A stretch of DNA of 64,000 nt from NCBI RefSeq assembly GCF_002262885.1, contig NZ_NKYF01000029.1:1-64000 (forward strand). Reading direction: 5' to 3'. Positions 25,723-35,399 of the stretch are shown here, piece by piece. The notes beneath the pieces were generated by a model, which made no database searches, was not told the origin of the DNA, and saw only the letters and a list, made by a program, of their open reading frames with translations. This DNA is from Pseudonocardia sp. MH-G8. Lineage in GTDB: Bacteria > Actinomycetota > Actinomycetes > Mycobacteriales > Pseudonocardiaceae. The translations under genes were made by a program, and so were the position numbers. Within the stretch, counting starts at the first letter, position 1. Each line of letters opens with the position of its first letter.

Positions 25723-26508
25723 TCAGCGCCGGGCGTAGACGCCGTCGCGCTTCTCGAAGAACGCGCGCAACGCCTCTTTATGATCTTCAGTGCGGTACAT
25801 CTCGACGAACTTCTTCGTTTGGAGGGCTTGGCCCTGGTCGAAGCTCAGTTCGAAGGCGCGGGTCACGGCCGACTTCGCGGCCTCGACCGACAGCGGGGCA
25901 CGTGTAGCGATCCGCTGTGCCTTGGCGAGAGCGGCGGGGAGCAGTGCCTCGGGTTCGTACACCTCGGTGACCAGTCCCCAGCGCATGGCCTGCTCTGCGG
26001 TGTATCGGCTCCCGGTAAGGATGATTTCCTTCGCGGGTCCGAGGCCGACGACCCGGGGCAGCCGCCAGAAGCTGACGATCAGCCCGACGTTCACCCCCGC
26101 GGCCACGAAGAACGCCTCGCTTGAGGCGAGCCGGATGTCGCAGGCAAGAGCGAACTCCAGACCTCCGCCGACTGTGGCTCCGTTGATTGCAGCGACGACG
26201 GGCATCCGAAGGGCCTCGATGCGGTTGAGCATCCCACTGAACTCGCCGATGTAGTCGGCGAGCTGCTCGTCGGTGAGAGCCTGGTCCTCGCGCAGGTTGG
26301 CGCCCGATGTGAACGCCCTGCCGGTTCCCGTGATGACGACCGCGCGAATGTTGTCATCCGCCTCGATGACGTCGAGAGCGCGCAGCATGGACTGACGGCT
26401 CTCCCAGGTGAAAGCGTTGGAGGGCGGGCTGTCGATGGTGAGCACGACGATGTGCGGGGTCTCGTAGCGCAGTTCGACGCCGACGCCGACCTCGGTGCGG
26501 GTGGTCAC
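25723..26508 (-). CDS. Enoyl-CoA hydratase/isomerase (crotonase) family protein
   Basis: A 261-residue crotonase. The oxyanion loops are AFTSGANLRE (about residues 65-74) and NGATVGGGLEFALACDIRLAS; the usual AGAD of the first loop reads SGAN. The glutamate of GGGLE is present; the second catalytic acid position falls in GVNVGLIVSFWRLPRVVG where no Glu is visible, so hydratase activity is uncertain and another crotonase reaction is possible. GTG start with GAGGAGA upstream. It follows the ABC ATPase gene by 37 bp on the same strand, so it is probably the last gene of that operon. Confidence 0.85.
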   Translation of the reverse strand: MTTRTEVGVGVELRYETPHIVVLTIDSPPSNAFTWESRQSMLRALDVIEADDNIRAVVITGTGRAFTSGANLREDQALTDEQLADYIGEFSGMLNRIEALRMPVVAAINGATVGGGLEFALACDIRLASSEAFFVAAGVNVGLIVSFWRLPRVVGLGPAKEIILTGSRYTAEQAMRWGLVTEVYEPEALLPAALAKAQRIATRAPLSVEAAKSAVTRAFELSFDQGQALQTKKFVEMYRTEDHKEALRAFFEKRDGVYARR

Positions 26509-26545
26509 GGTTCGTCTCCTCGGTGGGTGCGGAGTCGCTGGCGGA

Positions 26546-28645
26546 TCAGCTGGGGGTGGGCTTTCCGGCCGTGACGGCAGGCCGGTTCGCCGTGGCCGGC
26601 TCCGGGTGGTGGCACGCGCTGGGGTGGCCGATCCCCAGGCGGTCGGCCAGCTCGGGAACCTCCGACGCGCATCTGTCGTCGGCCTTCCAGCACCGCGTGC
26701 GGAACACGCATCCCGACGGTGGCGCGGACGGGCTGGGAACGTCGCCGGTCAGGACGATCTTGTCCCCGCGATCGCGCTGCGCGGGGTCCGGCAGCGGCAC
26801 GGCGGAGAGCAGCGCCTGGGTGTACGGGTGGGTCGGTGCGCCGTAGATGTCGCTGCGCGACCCGATCTCCATGATCTTCCCGAGGTACATCACCGCGACC
26901 CGATCGGACACGTGGTGGACCACGGACAGGTCATGGGCGATGAACAGGTACGCGAGTCCGAGCTCGTCCTGCAGCTCCTGCAGGAGGTTGATCACCTGGG
27001 CCTGCACGGAGACGTCGAGGGCAGAGACGGGCTCGTCCAGGACGATGACACGGGGTTCGAGGGCGAGGGCGCGCGCGATGCCGACCCGCTGGCGCTGCCC
27101 ACCCGAGAGCTGGTGTGGGTAGCGGGCGGCGAACCCGGCCGGCAGCCCGACGCGTTCGAGCAGGGTGCGCACGTAGGCGTGTGACTTCTCGCCGTCGTAC
27201 CTGCCGTGGATGCGCAGCGGCTCGGCGACGAGCTGGGAGACCTTCATCTTCGGGTCGAGGGACGTGTAGGGGTCCTGGAACACGATCTGCAGGTCACGCC
27301 GCACGTCACGCAGCGCCTTGCGGTCGTGTCCCGTGATGTCCTCGCCGAGGAAGGCGATCCGGCCCCCACTGGAGCCGACCAGCCCCATGATCGCCTTGCC
27401 GACGGTCGTCTTCCCCGAGCCGGACTCCCCGACCAGGCCGAGCGTCTCGCCCGCCCTGAGCTCCAGGCTCACACCTTCGACCGCCCGCACCGGGGCGCCG
27501 CGGCGTCCGAACAGCCGCCGCTTCGCCGGGAAGTGCTTGACCAGATCACGGACGCTCAGCAGCTCGGGACGGTCCCGGTCGGATTCGTCCGCGTGGCCGG
27601 AGTCGCCCCGCTCCGCGACCGGCCCGTCCGGTACCAGGAGACCGTCCGCGAAGGGGGCGGACACCTCGGACCAGAAGTGGCACGCCGCCACGTGCGTCGG
27701 CCCGGAGATCTCGTGGAGCTCGGGCTTGTCGGTGGTGCACGCGGTGCGACCCGCCGAAAGGGTGCACCGGGGGTGGAAGGCGCAGCCGGATGGCAGGTCG
27801 TCCATGCTCGGGGCGTCCCCGGGGATCGGGACCAGGCGGTCGGCGCGGTCACTGACCTGGGGCATGCTGCGCATCAGACCGGCGGTGTAGGGGTGCCGCG
27901 GGCTGTGGAAGATGGTCGTCACGTCACCGGACTCGACGATGCGGCCCCCGTACATGACCAGCACCCGGTCGGCGGTCTCGGCCACCACTCCCAGGTCGTG
28001 CGTGATGATGATCGAGGCGGACCTGGTCTCCCGCTGCACCTTCCGCAGGACCTCGAGGACCTGGGCCTGGATGGTCACGTCCAGGGCGGTCGTCGGCTCG
28101 TCGGCGATGAGGATCTCCGGGTCGTTGATGATCGCCATCGCGATCATCGCCCGCTGCCGCATGCCGCCGGAGTATTCGTGCGGGTACTGGTCGTACCGCA
28201 GTTCCGGGTTCGGCAGCCCCACCAGGGCCAGCACCTCGATACCCCGGGCCCGTGCCGCCGTTGCGCGCATCTTCGGGTGGTGGACCATGATGGCCTCGCT
28301 GAGCTGGGCTCCGACCGTGAACACCGGATTGAGCGAGGTCATCGGGTCCTGGAAGACCATCGCGATATCACGGCCGCGCACGCGCCGCAGCTGCTCGGCC
28401 GGCAGCGCCAGCAGGTCGCGCCCGCGGAACAGCACGCTGCCGCCCACGACCTTGCCGTCGGTCTTGGGGATCAGCCCGAGGGCGGAGAGGACGGTGGCGC
28501 TCTTCCCCGACCCAGACTCTCCGACGACCGCCAGAGTCTCGCCCGGGTAGAGGTCGAAGCTGACGTGGTCGACGGCGTGCACCACGCCCGCGCTCGTCCG
28601 GAATTCGGTGACGAGGTCCCGCACGGACAGCACCGGCTCAGTCAT
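26546..28645 (-). CDS. ABC transporter ATP-binding protein, fused DppD-DppF type
   Basis: A 699-residue protein holding two complete ATPase domains. Domain 1 has Walker A GESGSGKS (42-49), SGGMRQR, LIADEP and ITHD, with an HPRCTLSAGRTAC cysteine region; domain 2 has Walker A GESGSGKT (406-413), SGGQRQR, VIVLDEP, IAHD and CVFRTRCWKADDRC. Such fusions are common in actinomycete peptide importers. ATG 28645 is where homology starts; the open frame upstream is a shadow of the permease. It drives import with the two permeases and lipoprotein encoded upstream. Confidence 0.94.
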   Translation of the reverse strand: MTEPVLSVRDLVTEFRTSAGVVHAVDHVSFDLYPGETLAVVGESGSGKSATVLSALGLIPKTDGKVVGGSVLFRGRDLLALPAEQLRRVRGRDIAMVFQDPMTSLNPVFTVGAQLSEAIMVHHPKMRATAARARGIEVLALVGLPNPELRYDQYPHEYSGGMRQRAMIAMAIINDPEILIADEPTTALDVTIQAQVLEVLRKVQRETRSASIIITHDLGVVAETADRVLVMYGGRIVESGDVTTIFHSPRHPYTAGLMRSMPQVSDRADRLVPIPGDAPSMDDLPSGCAFHPRCTLSAGRTACTTDKPELHEISGPTHVAACHFWSEVSAPFADGLLVPDGPVAERGDSGHADESDRDRPELLSVRDLVKHFPAKRRLFGRRGAPVRAVEGVSLELRAGETLGLVGESGSGKTTVGKAIMGLVGSSGGRIAFLGEDITGHDRKALRDVRRDLQIVFQDPYTSLDPKMKVSQLVAEPLRIHGRYDGEKSHAYVRTLLERVGLPAGFAARYPHQLSGGQRQRVGIARALALEPRVIVLDEPVSALDVSVQAQVINLLQELQDELGLAYLFIAHDLSVVHHVSDRVAVMYLGKIMEIGSRSDIYGAPTHPYTQALLSAVPLPDPAQRDRGDKIVLTGDVPSPSAPPSGCVFRTRCWKADDRCASEVPELADRLGIGHPSACHHPEPATANRPAVTAGKPTPS

Positions 28646-28662
28646 GCGGATGCCGTGCTCCT

Positions 28663-29487
28663 TCACTTGTGCAGCCGGGGGTCGAGTACGTCGCGCAGCC
28701 CGTCTCCGAACAGGCTGAACCCGAGGACCGCGACGACGATCGCCATGCCCGCCCAGGTCGAGATGCCGGGTGCAATGTCGAGGTACTGCTTGCCGTCGTT
28801 GATGACGGAGCCCCACGTCGCTGTCGGCGGCGGTACCCCGAGGCCCAGGAAGCTGAGCGTGGCCTCGACGAGGATGGCAGCGGCGATGCCGAGGCTGGTC
28901 GTCACGATCAGCGGGGGCAGCACGTTCGGCAGGGCGTGCCGGGTGATGACGTAGGTGTTCGACGCTCCGAATGCCTCGCTGGCCTGCATGAACTCCCTCG
29001 ACTTCACCGCGATCACGGCGCCCCGCAGGACGCGGCCGTAGTTGGGCACCGTCGTGACGCCGATGGCAATGATCAGGTTCACCATGGACGGCCCGAGCAC
29101 GGCGACGATCGCCAGCGCCAGCAGGATGGTGGGGAACGACAGGATGATGTCGAACAGGCGACCGATGATCATGTCGACCCACCCGCCGAGGTACCCGGCG
29201 CACAGGCCGAGGACGAGCCCGACGCCGGCACCGATGGCGACGGCCACCAGGCCGGCCTGCAGTGACACCCGTGCGCCGTAGACGAGCCTGCTCAGCAGGT
29301 CCCGGCCGAACTGGTCGGTGCCCAGCAGGTGGCCCTGCTCCCCGGGCCCGAGCAGCCGCGCGCCCAGGTCCTGCAGGTACGGATCCTGCGGAGCCAGCAG
29401 CGGAGCGAGCAGCGCCGTGAGCGCCACCAGCAGGACGAGCGCCCCGCCGACCATCAGGGGGCGGCTGGCAGTCAGCCGTGCTCTCAT
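28663..29487 (-). CDS. ABC transporter permease, DppC type
   Basis: A 274-residue inner-membrane protein with the DppC signature HLLGTDQFGRDLLSRLVYGARVS and an EAA loop around EFMQASEAFGASNTYVITRHALPN; it ends in LDPRLHK. The ATG overlaps the stop of the upstream permease (ATGA). A 17-bp gap separates it from the fused ATPase gene. Confidence 0.93.
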   Translation of the reverse strand: MRARLTASRPLMVGGALVLLVALTALLAPLLAPQDPYLQDLGARLLGPGEQGHLLGTDQFGRDLLSRLVYGARVSLQAGLVAVAIGAGVGLVLGLCAGYLGGWVDMIIGRLFDIILSFPTILLALAIVAVLGPSMVNLIIAIGVTTVPNYGRVLRGAVIAVKSREFMQASEAFGASNTYVITRHALPNVLPPLIVTTSLGIAAAILVEATLSFLGLGVPPPTATWGSVINDGKQYLDIAPGISTWAGMAIVVAVLGFSLFGDGLRDVLDPRLHK

Positions 29488-30437
29488 CGGGCGGCTTCCT
29501 CACGTGTCTTGAGCCGTGGGTCGAAGAAGGGGTAGGTGAGATCCGTGAGGAGGTTGACGAGGACGAACGACACGGCGATGACCAGCGTGACGCCCTGCAC
29601 CACCGGATAGTCCCTGCCGAGGATCGCGTCGAGGAGCAGCTTGCCGATGCCGGGCCGCGCGAAGACCGTCTCCATCACGATCGTGCCGCCCAGCAGGTGG
29701 CCGAAGTTCAGCCCGATCACCGTGACGATCGGGATCGCCGCGTTGCGCAGGCCGTGCTTGTAGACGACGGCCCGCTCGCCGAGCCCCTTCGCCCGTGCCG
29801 TGCGCACGTAGTCCTCGCTGAGCACATCGAGCATGCTCGATCTCGTCATCCTGGCCACCAGCGCCATGCCGGACAGGCCAAGGGCGGTGGCCGGCAGCAC
29901 GAGCGCCCGCAGGATCGAACCGGTGTCGCCGGGCTCGCCGCCGCCGATCGCGGGCAACCAGCCGAGGTGGATGGCGAACGCGGTCGACAGCAGGATCCCG
30001 ATCCAGAACGGGGGAGCGGCCACTCCAAAACTGCTGATCACCAGCGTGACGAGGTCGGCGACGCGACCCCGCATGGTGGCGCTGAGGACCCCCAGCGGAA
30101 CCCCGATCACCACCGACATCAGCACACCGGCGATCGCCAGCGTGGCGGTCGAGGGCAGCCGGGCCGCGATCTGGTCGGCCACCGGCTGCCTGCTGGCGAT
30201 CGACACGCCCAGGTCACCTCGCAGCAGCCTGGCGAGGTAGTCGAGGAACTGCGACAGCAGCGGTTGGTCGAGACCCAGGTCCTGACGGGTCCTGGCGACC
30301 TGCTCCGCCGTCGCCTGGTCGCCGAGCAGGGCCCGGACCGGATCGCCCGGGATGAGGTGTACGACCAGGAAGACGACAACGAGCACACCGAGGAGCGTCG
30401 GCAGTGCCGCGAGAGCTCTGCGGAGAACGGTGTGCAC
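29484..30437 (-). CDS. ABC transporter permease, DppB type
   Basis: A 317-residue permease with about six membrane helices. VHLIPGDPVRALLG near residue 30 and the EAA loop EDYVRTARAKGLGERAVVYKHGLRNAAIP mark the DppB/OppB branch. It starts at GTG, five bases after the lipoprotein stop, and overlaps the DppC gene. Confidence 0.93.
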   Translation of the reverse strand: MHTVLRRALAALPTLLGVLVVVFLVVHLIPGDPVRALLGDQATAEQVARTRQDLGLDQPLLSQFLDYLARLLRGDLGVSIASRQPVADQIAARLPSTATLAIAGVLMSVVIGVPLGVLSATMRGRVADLVTLVISSFGVAAPPFWIGILLSTAFAIHLGWLPAIGGGEPGDTGSILRALVLPATALGLSGMALVARMTRSSMLDVLSEDYVRTARAKGLGERAVVYKHGLRNAAIPIVTVIGLNFGHLLGGTIVMETVFARPGIGKLLLDAILGRDYPVVQGVTLVIAVSFVLVNLLTDLTYPFFDPRLKTREEAAR

Positions 30438-30442
30438 GACGA

Positions 30443-31990
30443 TCAGCCCGAGAGCGACACGTCGTCGAGGCGGATGCTCCGGATGGGGTCACCCACGAAG
30501 CCCTTCACGCGGGCGTGCGTCGCGAACAGGAAATCCTCGTGGTCGATGTAGTAGTAGGCGTTCTGCTCGGCAGCCCACTGCTGCACCTTGCCGAAGAGAT
30601 CCGCCCGCACCGCTTCGTCGGTCGTCGTCGTCGCCTCGGTGAGCCACTGGTCCACCTCGGGATCGCTGATCCGGGACCAGTTGTTCTCCGGGACTCCCCC
30701 GGAGCTGAACCAGGTCGACAACACGCGGTCGGGCATCGGTTCCTGGCCACGGCTGAGGATGAACATCTGCAGCCCCTCCTGCGACTTGAGGGCGGCAAGC
30801 AGGCTCTGCGTCTCCATCATCTGGATCTCGACGCGGATGCCGATCTTCGCCAGGTCCTGCTGGATCACGGTCGCGGGCCGGGAGAACCGGTCCACGTTCG
30901 GCACGGTGAACGTGACATCGACGCCGCCGGCGTAGCCGGCCTCGTTCATCAGGCGGGTCGCCTCCACCGGGTCGTGCCGGTAGTCGAGGATGTTCTCGGC
31001 CGCGAAGTTGGCTTCGGGGGACAGGATGCCGGTCGCCGGCGTCGAGATCCCCTTGAACAGCCCGTCGAGCATCGCCGGCCGGTCGATCGCCAGCGTGGCG
31101 GCCTTGCGGACCCGCGGGTCGTCGAACGGCGCGACGTCGGTCTTCATGCCGAAGAACCGGGTGATCAGGCCCGGTACCGAGGAGATCTCGATGTCCGGGT
31201 CGCCCTCGTAGCGGGCGAGGATGTCGGGATCGGTCACCTGGATCATGTCGATCTCGTCGGCGGCGAACGCGTTGTTCCGCGTCGTCACGTCCGGGATGGC
31301 CTTGTATGTCACCTGCCCGAGCGCGGGCGCGCCGCCCCAGTACTCCGCGAATGCGGTCAGGACCGTCTCCTGGCCCGGGGTCCACCGGTCGAACTGGTAG
31401 GGCCCGGTGCCCACCGGGTCGCGCGCGAACTCCGCACCCTTCTCGGTCACTGCCTTCTCGCTGACGATGCCGGTGTACCAGCTGGCCAGCTTGTCGGTCA
31501 GCGCCGGATCCGGGGCGCTGAGCTCGAGGACCACGGTCCGGTCGTCATCGGCGCGCACCGCCTTCAGGCCCGAGAGCAGGGACGCGTTGGGCGACGCCAG
31601 CGCGGGGTCGAGCAGGCGCTCGAGGGTGAAGACCACGTCGCGCGCAGTCAGCTCGCCGTAGCCCTTCTGGAACCGGACGCCCGGGCGCAGCTGGAACGTC
31701 CAGGTGGTGCCGGCCTCGTCGGTGGACCACTCGGTGGCCAGGCCGGGTACGACCTTGACGCCGCCGAGCTCGTACTTCACCAGGCCTTCGAACACGTTGG
31801 TGGTCATCTGCTTGTCGCCCACCGACGTGAGGACCTGCGGGTCCAGCGTGCCGAGGTCGTACTCCTGCCCGATGCGCAGGTTCCCGCCGCCCGGACCGCC
31901 GGCTCCCGACTCGTCGGGCAGGTTCGCGGTGCACGCCGTGACCGTCATGAGCGTCAGCGCCAGCAGCGCTGCGACGCCTGTCTTCCTCAC
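30443..31990 (-). CDS. ABC transporter substrate-binding lipoprotein
   Basis: A 515-residue family 5 solute-binding protein. The signal peptide ends in the lipobox VTAC with Cys20 lipidated, followed by a Gly-rich linker. The mature part has LDPQVLTSVGDKQMTTNVFEGLVKYE and GTTWTFQLRPGVRFQKG. The GTG at 31990 overlaps the stop of the gamma-glutamyltransferase gene, so enzyme and importer are coupled. Likely ligands are peptides or gamma-glutamyl compounds related to the transferase substrate. Confidence 0.9.
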   Translation of the reverse strand: MRKTGVAALLALTLMTVTACTANLPDESGAGGPGGGNLRIGQEYDLGTLDPQVLTSVGDKQMTTNVFEGLVKYELGGVKVVPGLATEWSTDEAGTTWTFQLRPGVRFQKGYGELTARDVVFTLERLLDPALASPNASLLSGLKAVRADDDRTVVLELSAPDPALTDKLASWYTGIVSEKAVTEKGAEFARDPVGTGPYQFDRWTPGQETVLTAFAEYWGGAPALGQVTYKAIPDVTTRNNAFAADEIDMIQVTDPDILARYEGDPDIEISSVPGLITRFFGMKTDVAPFDDPRVRKAATLAIDRPAMLDGLFKGISTPATGILSPEANFAAENILDYRHDPVEATRLMNEAGYAGGVDVTFTVPNVDRFSRPATVIQQDLAKIGIRVEIQMMETQSLLAALKSQEGLQMFILSRGQEPMPDRVLSTWFSSGGVPENNWSRISDPEVDQWLTEATTTTDEAVRADLFGKVQQWAAEQNAYYYIDHEDFLFATHARVKGFVGDPIRSIRLDDVSLSG

Positions 31991-33804
31991 GATGGACCGT
32001 GCCTTTCGTCGATGGGGCTGGGGGAGCGAGGGGCCGGCGTCGGCCGCAGCGCGGGCATCGTGACGCCCGCCGCTGCGCCCGCCCGCCGTGGGTCGGCAGC
32101 CCCGATGCACAACCCGGACTCCGGGTCCCGCGCCACCACCTGGACGGCCCCGAACCACGGGGAGCGCGCGTTCCGGTACCGGACGTCGTGCCCTCTGTCG
32201 GCGAGGCCCGTCCGGGTTTCCTCTGGGAGGTCCGACTCCGCTTCCAGCTCGTCGCCCGACCAGTGCACGCGCGGCAGGTCGACGGCGTCCTGCAGACCCA
32301 TTCCTTGCTCGAGGACGTTGGAGAGCACCTGCGCGAGCGCGTTGGGGATGCGGGTGCCCGACGGGCTGCCGAGTGCCATCACGGCCCGCCCGGACCGCAG
32401 CACGAGGGTGGGCCACGGTGCCATCGGGCGACGGTAGGGACTGATACCCGCCGGTCGGGCCCCGGGTCGCGGGTCGAACAGCTTCATGGCGTTGTTGAGG
32501 ATGATCCCGGTGCCCGGCACCGTCACGCAGGAGCCGAAGGCGTCGCCGAGGCTCTGCGACATGGAGACGAAGTTGCCGTGGCGATCGACGTGGGAGTGGT
32601 GGGTCGTGCCGATGACGGGGGCGGGCGTGACGGGAGCCGTGGGGGTCAGCCGCTCCGGGTCGGGCCGCTCGTCCTGGAAGGCCCACGGGTCGCCCGGTCC
32701 CGGGAACGAGGCCCGCGCCGGATCGATCAGCCCGCGCCGTAGCGCCGCGTACTCCGGGTTCGTCAGGCCCTCGAGTGGGACGTTCACCTGCGTGTGGTCC
32801 CCGATGTGGAGGGAGCGTTCGGCGAAGGCCAGCTTCATCGACTCGATCAGCAGGTGCAGCCGGTCGGGCCGCAGCGGTGACTCGCCCCCGAGATCCAGAC
32901 CGTCCATGATTGCCAGCAGGTTCATCAGGAGCGCGTTCGACGAGGGCGTGGCGCCGGCGATGCGGTGTCCCTTGTAGTCGAGCCAGTCGGGCTCACGTGT
33001 CCACATCAGCTCGTCGGGGTAGCGGGCGAGATCCTGGGCACTCAGGATGCCGCCCGCACCGCTGACGTGCGCGGCGATCGCCTGCGCGACGGCGCCGCGG
33101 TAGAACGGCTCGTAGCCCTCGGCGCCGATCGACTCGATGGTGTCGGCCAGGTGTGGCTGCAGCAGCAGTTCGCCCTCGCGCCTGGGGCTCCCGTCCGCAT
33201 GGAGGAAGGTCGCCGCCGTGTCGGGGAACCGCGCGAGCCGGTCCCGGCTCTCGACGATGAACGCCGCGATGCGGGCCGTGGCCGGCGTGCCGGTCCTGGC
33301 GTCGTGCACCGCCGGCGTGACCACCTCGCTCAGGTCGAGGGCTCCCCATCGGCGCTGGGCTGTCACCCACCCGCAGACGTTGCCCGGTATGGCGACGGCC
33401 AGTGGCCCGGTCGTGTTCTTCTCTCCCCGGGTCGTGAAGCGGTAGGCACCCTGGGTGGGGCCAGGCATCCACTCGTACATCCCGGGTTCGGAGGCACCGG
33501 GGGCGCAGGCGTAGAAGTCGAGTGCCACGGTCTCCTGCGAGTCGGCCAGGTGCACGAGCATGTTGCCCTGGCCGCCGAGGTGCGACATCGCAGGCTCGTG
33601 CACGGCGAGCGCGAAGGCGGTTGCCACGGCCGCATCGACCGCGTTGCCGCCTCGCAGCAGCATCTGCACGCCCGCCCCCGTCGCCCGGGGGTCGGACGAG
33701 CTGCACAGGCCGCCGTAGGACGTGACATCGGCGGACGTACCGGCCGGAACCTTCGGGAACTGCAACCGGGGCCTCCGATCGGCGACGTCTCCGTGGTGTG
33801 CCAT
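31987..33804 (-). CDS. ggt: Gamma-glutamyltransferase family protein
   Basis: A 605-residue Ntn-hydrolase of the GGT family. The autocatalytic nucleophile is predicted to be Thr400 in GTTHHSHVD, the usual cleavage site between large and small subunits; downstream are NNAMKLFDP and GSPSGTRIPNALAQV. No signal peptide is seen, so it may act in the cytoplasm on imported gamma-glutamyl or N-acyl substrates, unlike exported GGTs. First gene of a six-gene operon: GGT, lipoprotein, two permeases, fused ATPase, crotonase. Confidence 0.9.
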   Translation of the reverse strand: MAHHGDVADRRPRLQFPKVPAGTSADVTSYGGLCSSSDPRATGAGVQMLLRGGNAVDAAVATAFALAVHEPAMSHLGGQGNMLVHLADSQETVALDFYACAPGASEPGMYEWMPGPTQGAYRFTTRGEKNTTGPLAVAIPGNVCGWVTAQRRWGALDLSEVVTPAVHDARTGTPATARIAAFIVESRDRLARFPDTAATFLHADGSPRREGELLLQPHLADTIESIGAEGYEPFYRGAVAQAIAAHVSGAGGILSAQDLARYPDELMWTREPDWLDYKGHRIAGATPSSNALLMNLLAIMDGLDLGGESPLRPDRLHLLIESMKLAFAERSLHIGDHTQVNVPLEGLTNPEYAALRRGLIDPARASFPGPGDPWAFQDERPDPERLTPTAPVTPAPVIGTTHHSHVDRHGNFVSMSQSLGDAFGSCVTVPGTGIILNNAMKLFDPRPGARPAGISPYRRPMAPWPTLVLRSGRAVMALGSPSGTRIPNALAQVLSNVLEQGMGLQDAVDLPRVHWSGDELEAESDLPEETRTGLADRGHDVRYRNARSPWFGAVQVVARDPESGLCIGAADPRRAGAAAGVTMPALRPTPAPRSPSPIDERHGPS

Positions 33805-33823
33805 TCTACGGCACGGTGTGCCA
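33795..33823. promoter_or_regulatory. Direct repeat upstream of GGT operon and beta-lactamase-like gene
   Basis: GGTGTGCCA occurs at 33795-33803 and again at 33815-33823, exactly 20 bp apart (two helical turns). A GGCAC in between (33810-33814) forms inverted pairs with both copies. It lies in the short divergent gap between the GGT and hydrolase genes, with the left copy touching the GGT start codon, so a regulator bound here could affect both. Confidence 0.45.
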
Positions 33824-33878
33824 GACTAGGGCCCTGCTCATCCGGGCGTCAATGCGGTCGACGGAAGGACCCACGCAC

Positions 33879-35366
33879 ATGCAGCCAGCGATCGACTTCC
33901 CGGCGGACCACAGCGGAGCGGTGATCCCGCTGCACCTGGTGCTGGGCACCGCGGCGAAGGTGCTCTGCTCGGCCGTCTTCCTCTCGGGCCGCAGCATCGA
34001 GGACGCGCGCCGGCACAGCCTCGTGCACGCGCTGTTCGTCCACCACCTGCACGACGTGCTGTACGACCTGGTCCGGGTGGAGGTCGACGGCGAGGAACGG
34101 TCGGTGACGGTGTCGGTCGTGCTGGACCGGCCTGGCGTGGAACAGATCGTCAAGGGATATCGCGCGTACTACGCCGACCTCGACGCGAACTGGCAGGTCG
34201 AGAGCGAGCGGCTCCTGAGCCTCGGTGCGGTCTCCCGCACCGCGCGCTTCACCGGCGACCAGGGCAGCGTCATCCTGCCGCCGGACGACCGGCCCCTCGG
34301 TTTCGAGCCGGTACCTGTGCGCACCACGCTGCCCGACCCCGCGACCCAGGAATGGCCTATGGGCGACCTCCTCGGCGGCGCCGGGGTGTCCGCCGTGGAC
34401 CGGGTGCTCGTCGCCGCCGCGATCGACGCCGGCTTCCGCGGTGACCTCGCCGCCACCGCCGCCGTGGTGGTGCTGCACCGCGGCGAGATCGTCGGTGAGC
34501 GCTACCGCGACGGCATCGACGCCCACACGCAGCTCGAGAGCTGGTCCATGGGCAAGAGCCTGACGGGCACACTGATCGGTGTTCTGATCCAGCAGGGCCA
34601 CCTGTCGCTCGACCAACCGGCACCGATCCAGGAGTGGCAGGGCGACGGCGACCCCAGAGCGACCATCCGGATCCGCGACCTGATGCAGATGAGCAGCGGG
34701 CTGCTCTACTCCGGGCAGGACGATCCCCGCCAGCGTTGGCCGCTCGCGGTGCCGGAGCACCTCTACATCTACAGCGACACCGTCGACGCGTTCGAGCGCG
34801 CCATCGGCTCACCCGCTGAGCACCCGCCGGGCACGGTGGGCAGGTACCGCAACTGCGACCCGCTGACCCTCGGGGCGATCATCCGGCGCACGGTCACGGA
34901 GAAACTGGGCGAGAACTATCACCAGTGGCCGCAGGCCGCCCTCTTCGACCGCATCGGCATCCGCCGCCAGGTCCTCGAGACCGACTGGCACGGCAACTTC
35001 CTGCTCACCGGGTTCGACTACGGGACGGCGCGCAACTGGGCGCGCCTCGGGCTGCTCTACCTGCAGGACGGGGTCTGGGAGGGCGAGCGCGTGCTGCCCG
35101 AGGGCTGGTCGCAGTTCGTCAGCACGCCGGCCGCGGCGTGGCCAGAGCCGTGCTACGGCGGCCAGTTCTGGCTCAACCGCACGCGGGAGTTCGCGCTGCC
35201 GGAGGAGGCCTACTTCATGGCCGGCTACGGCGAGCAGCGGGTGTTCGTTGTGCCCTCCGCCGACCTCGTGATCGTCCGCATGGGCCATCGGTCGGACACG
35301 GACGCTCCGCGGGAGGCCACGAACGCGATGCTGCGACTGCTGATGGAGGCCGTCGGGAGCGCATGA
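33879..35366 (+). CDS. Serine hydrolase, class C beta-lactamase-like
   Basis: A 495-residue protein. Residues from about 180 are a beta-lactamase/esterase (penicillin-binding) domain with the SxxK motif SMGK (Ser223, Lys226) and the YxN motif YRN (Tyr323). The first ~170 residues are an extra domain of unknown type (GTAAKVLCSAVFLSGRSIEDARRHS). No signal peptide is visible, so a role as esterase or amidase is more likely than antibiotic resistance. It diverges from the GGT operon, suggesting hydrolysis of the same imported amides. The start is ATG 33879; ATG 33852 is also in frame. Confidence 0.8.
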   Translation: MQPAIDFPADHSGAVIPLHLVLGTAAKVLCSAVFLSGRSIEDARRHSLVHALFVHHLHDVLYDLVRVEVDGEERSVTVSVVLDRPGVEQIVKGYRAYYADLDANWQVESERLLSLGAVSRTARFTGDQGSVILPPDDRPLGFEPVPVRTTLPDPATQEWPMGDLLGGAGVSAVDRVLVAAAIDAGFRGDLAATAAVVVLHRGEIVGERYRDGIDAHTQLESWSMGKSLTGTLIGVLIQQGHLSLDQPAPIQEWQGDGDPRATIRIRDLMQMSSGLLYSGQDDPRQRWPLAVPEHLYIYSDTVDAFERAIGSPAEHPPGTVGRYRNCDPLTLGAIIRRTVTEKLGENYHQWPQAALFDRIGIRRQVLETDWHGNFLLTGFDYGTARNWARLGLLYLQDGVWEGERVLPEGWSQFVSTPAAAWPEPCYGGQFWLNRTREFALPEEAYFMAGYGEQRVFVVPSADLVIVRMGHRSDTDAPREATNAMLRLLMEAVGSA

Positions 35367-35399
35367 GGCCGGTCGGCCAGGACGTGGCAGACGCCGGGT

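Noticed and set aside
33879..35366. Antibiotic resistance role for the beta-lactamase-like gene
   Set aside because: SxxK and YxN motifs are shared with esterases and amidases, there is no signal peptide, and the neighbours are catabolic.
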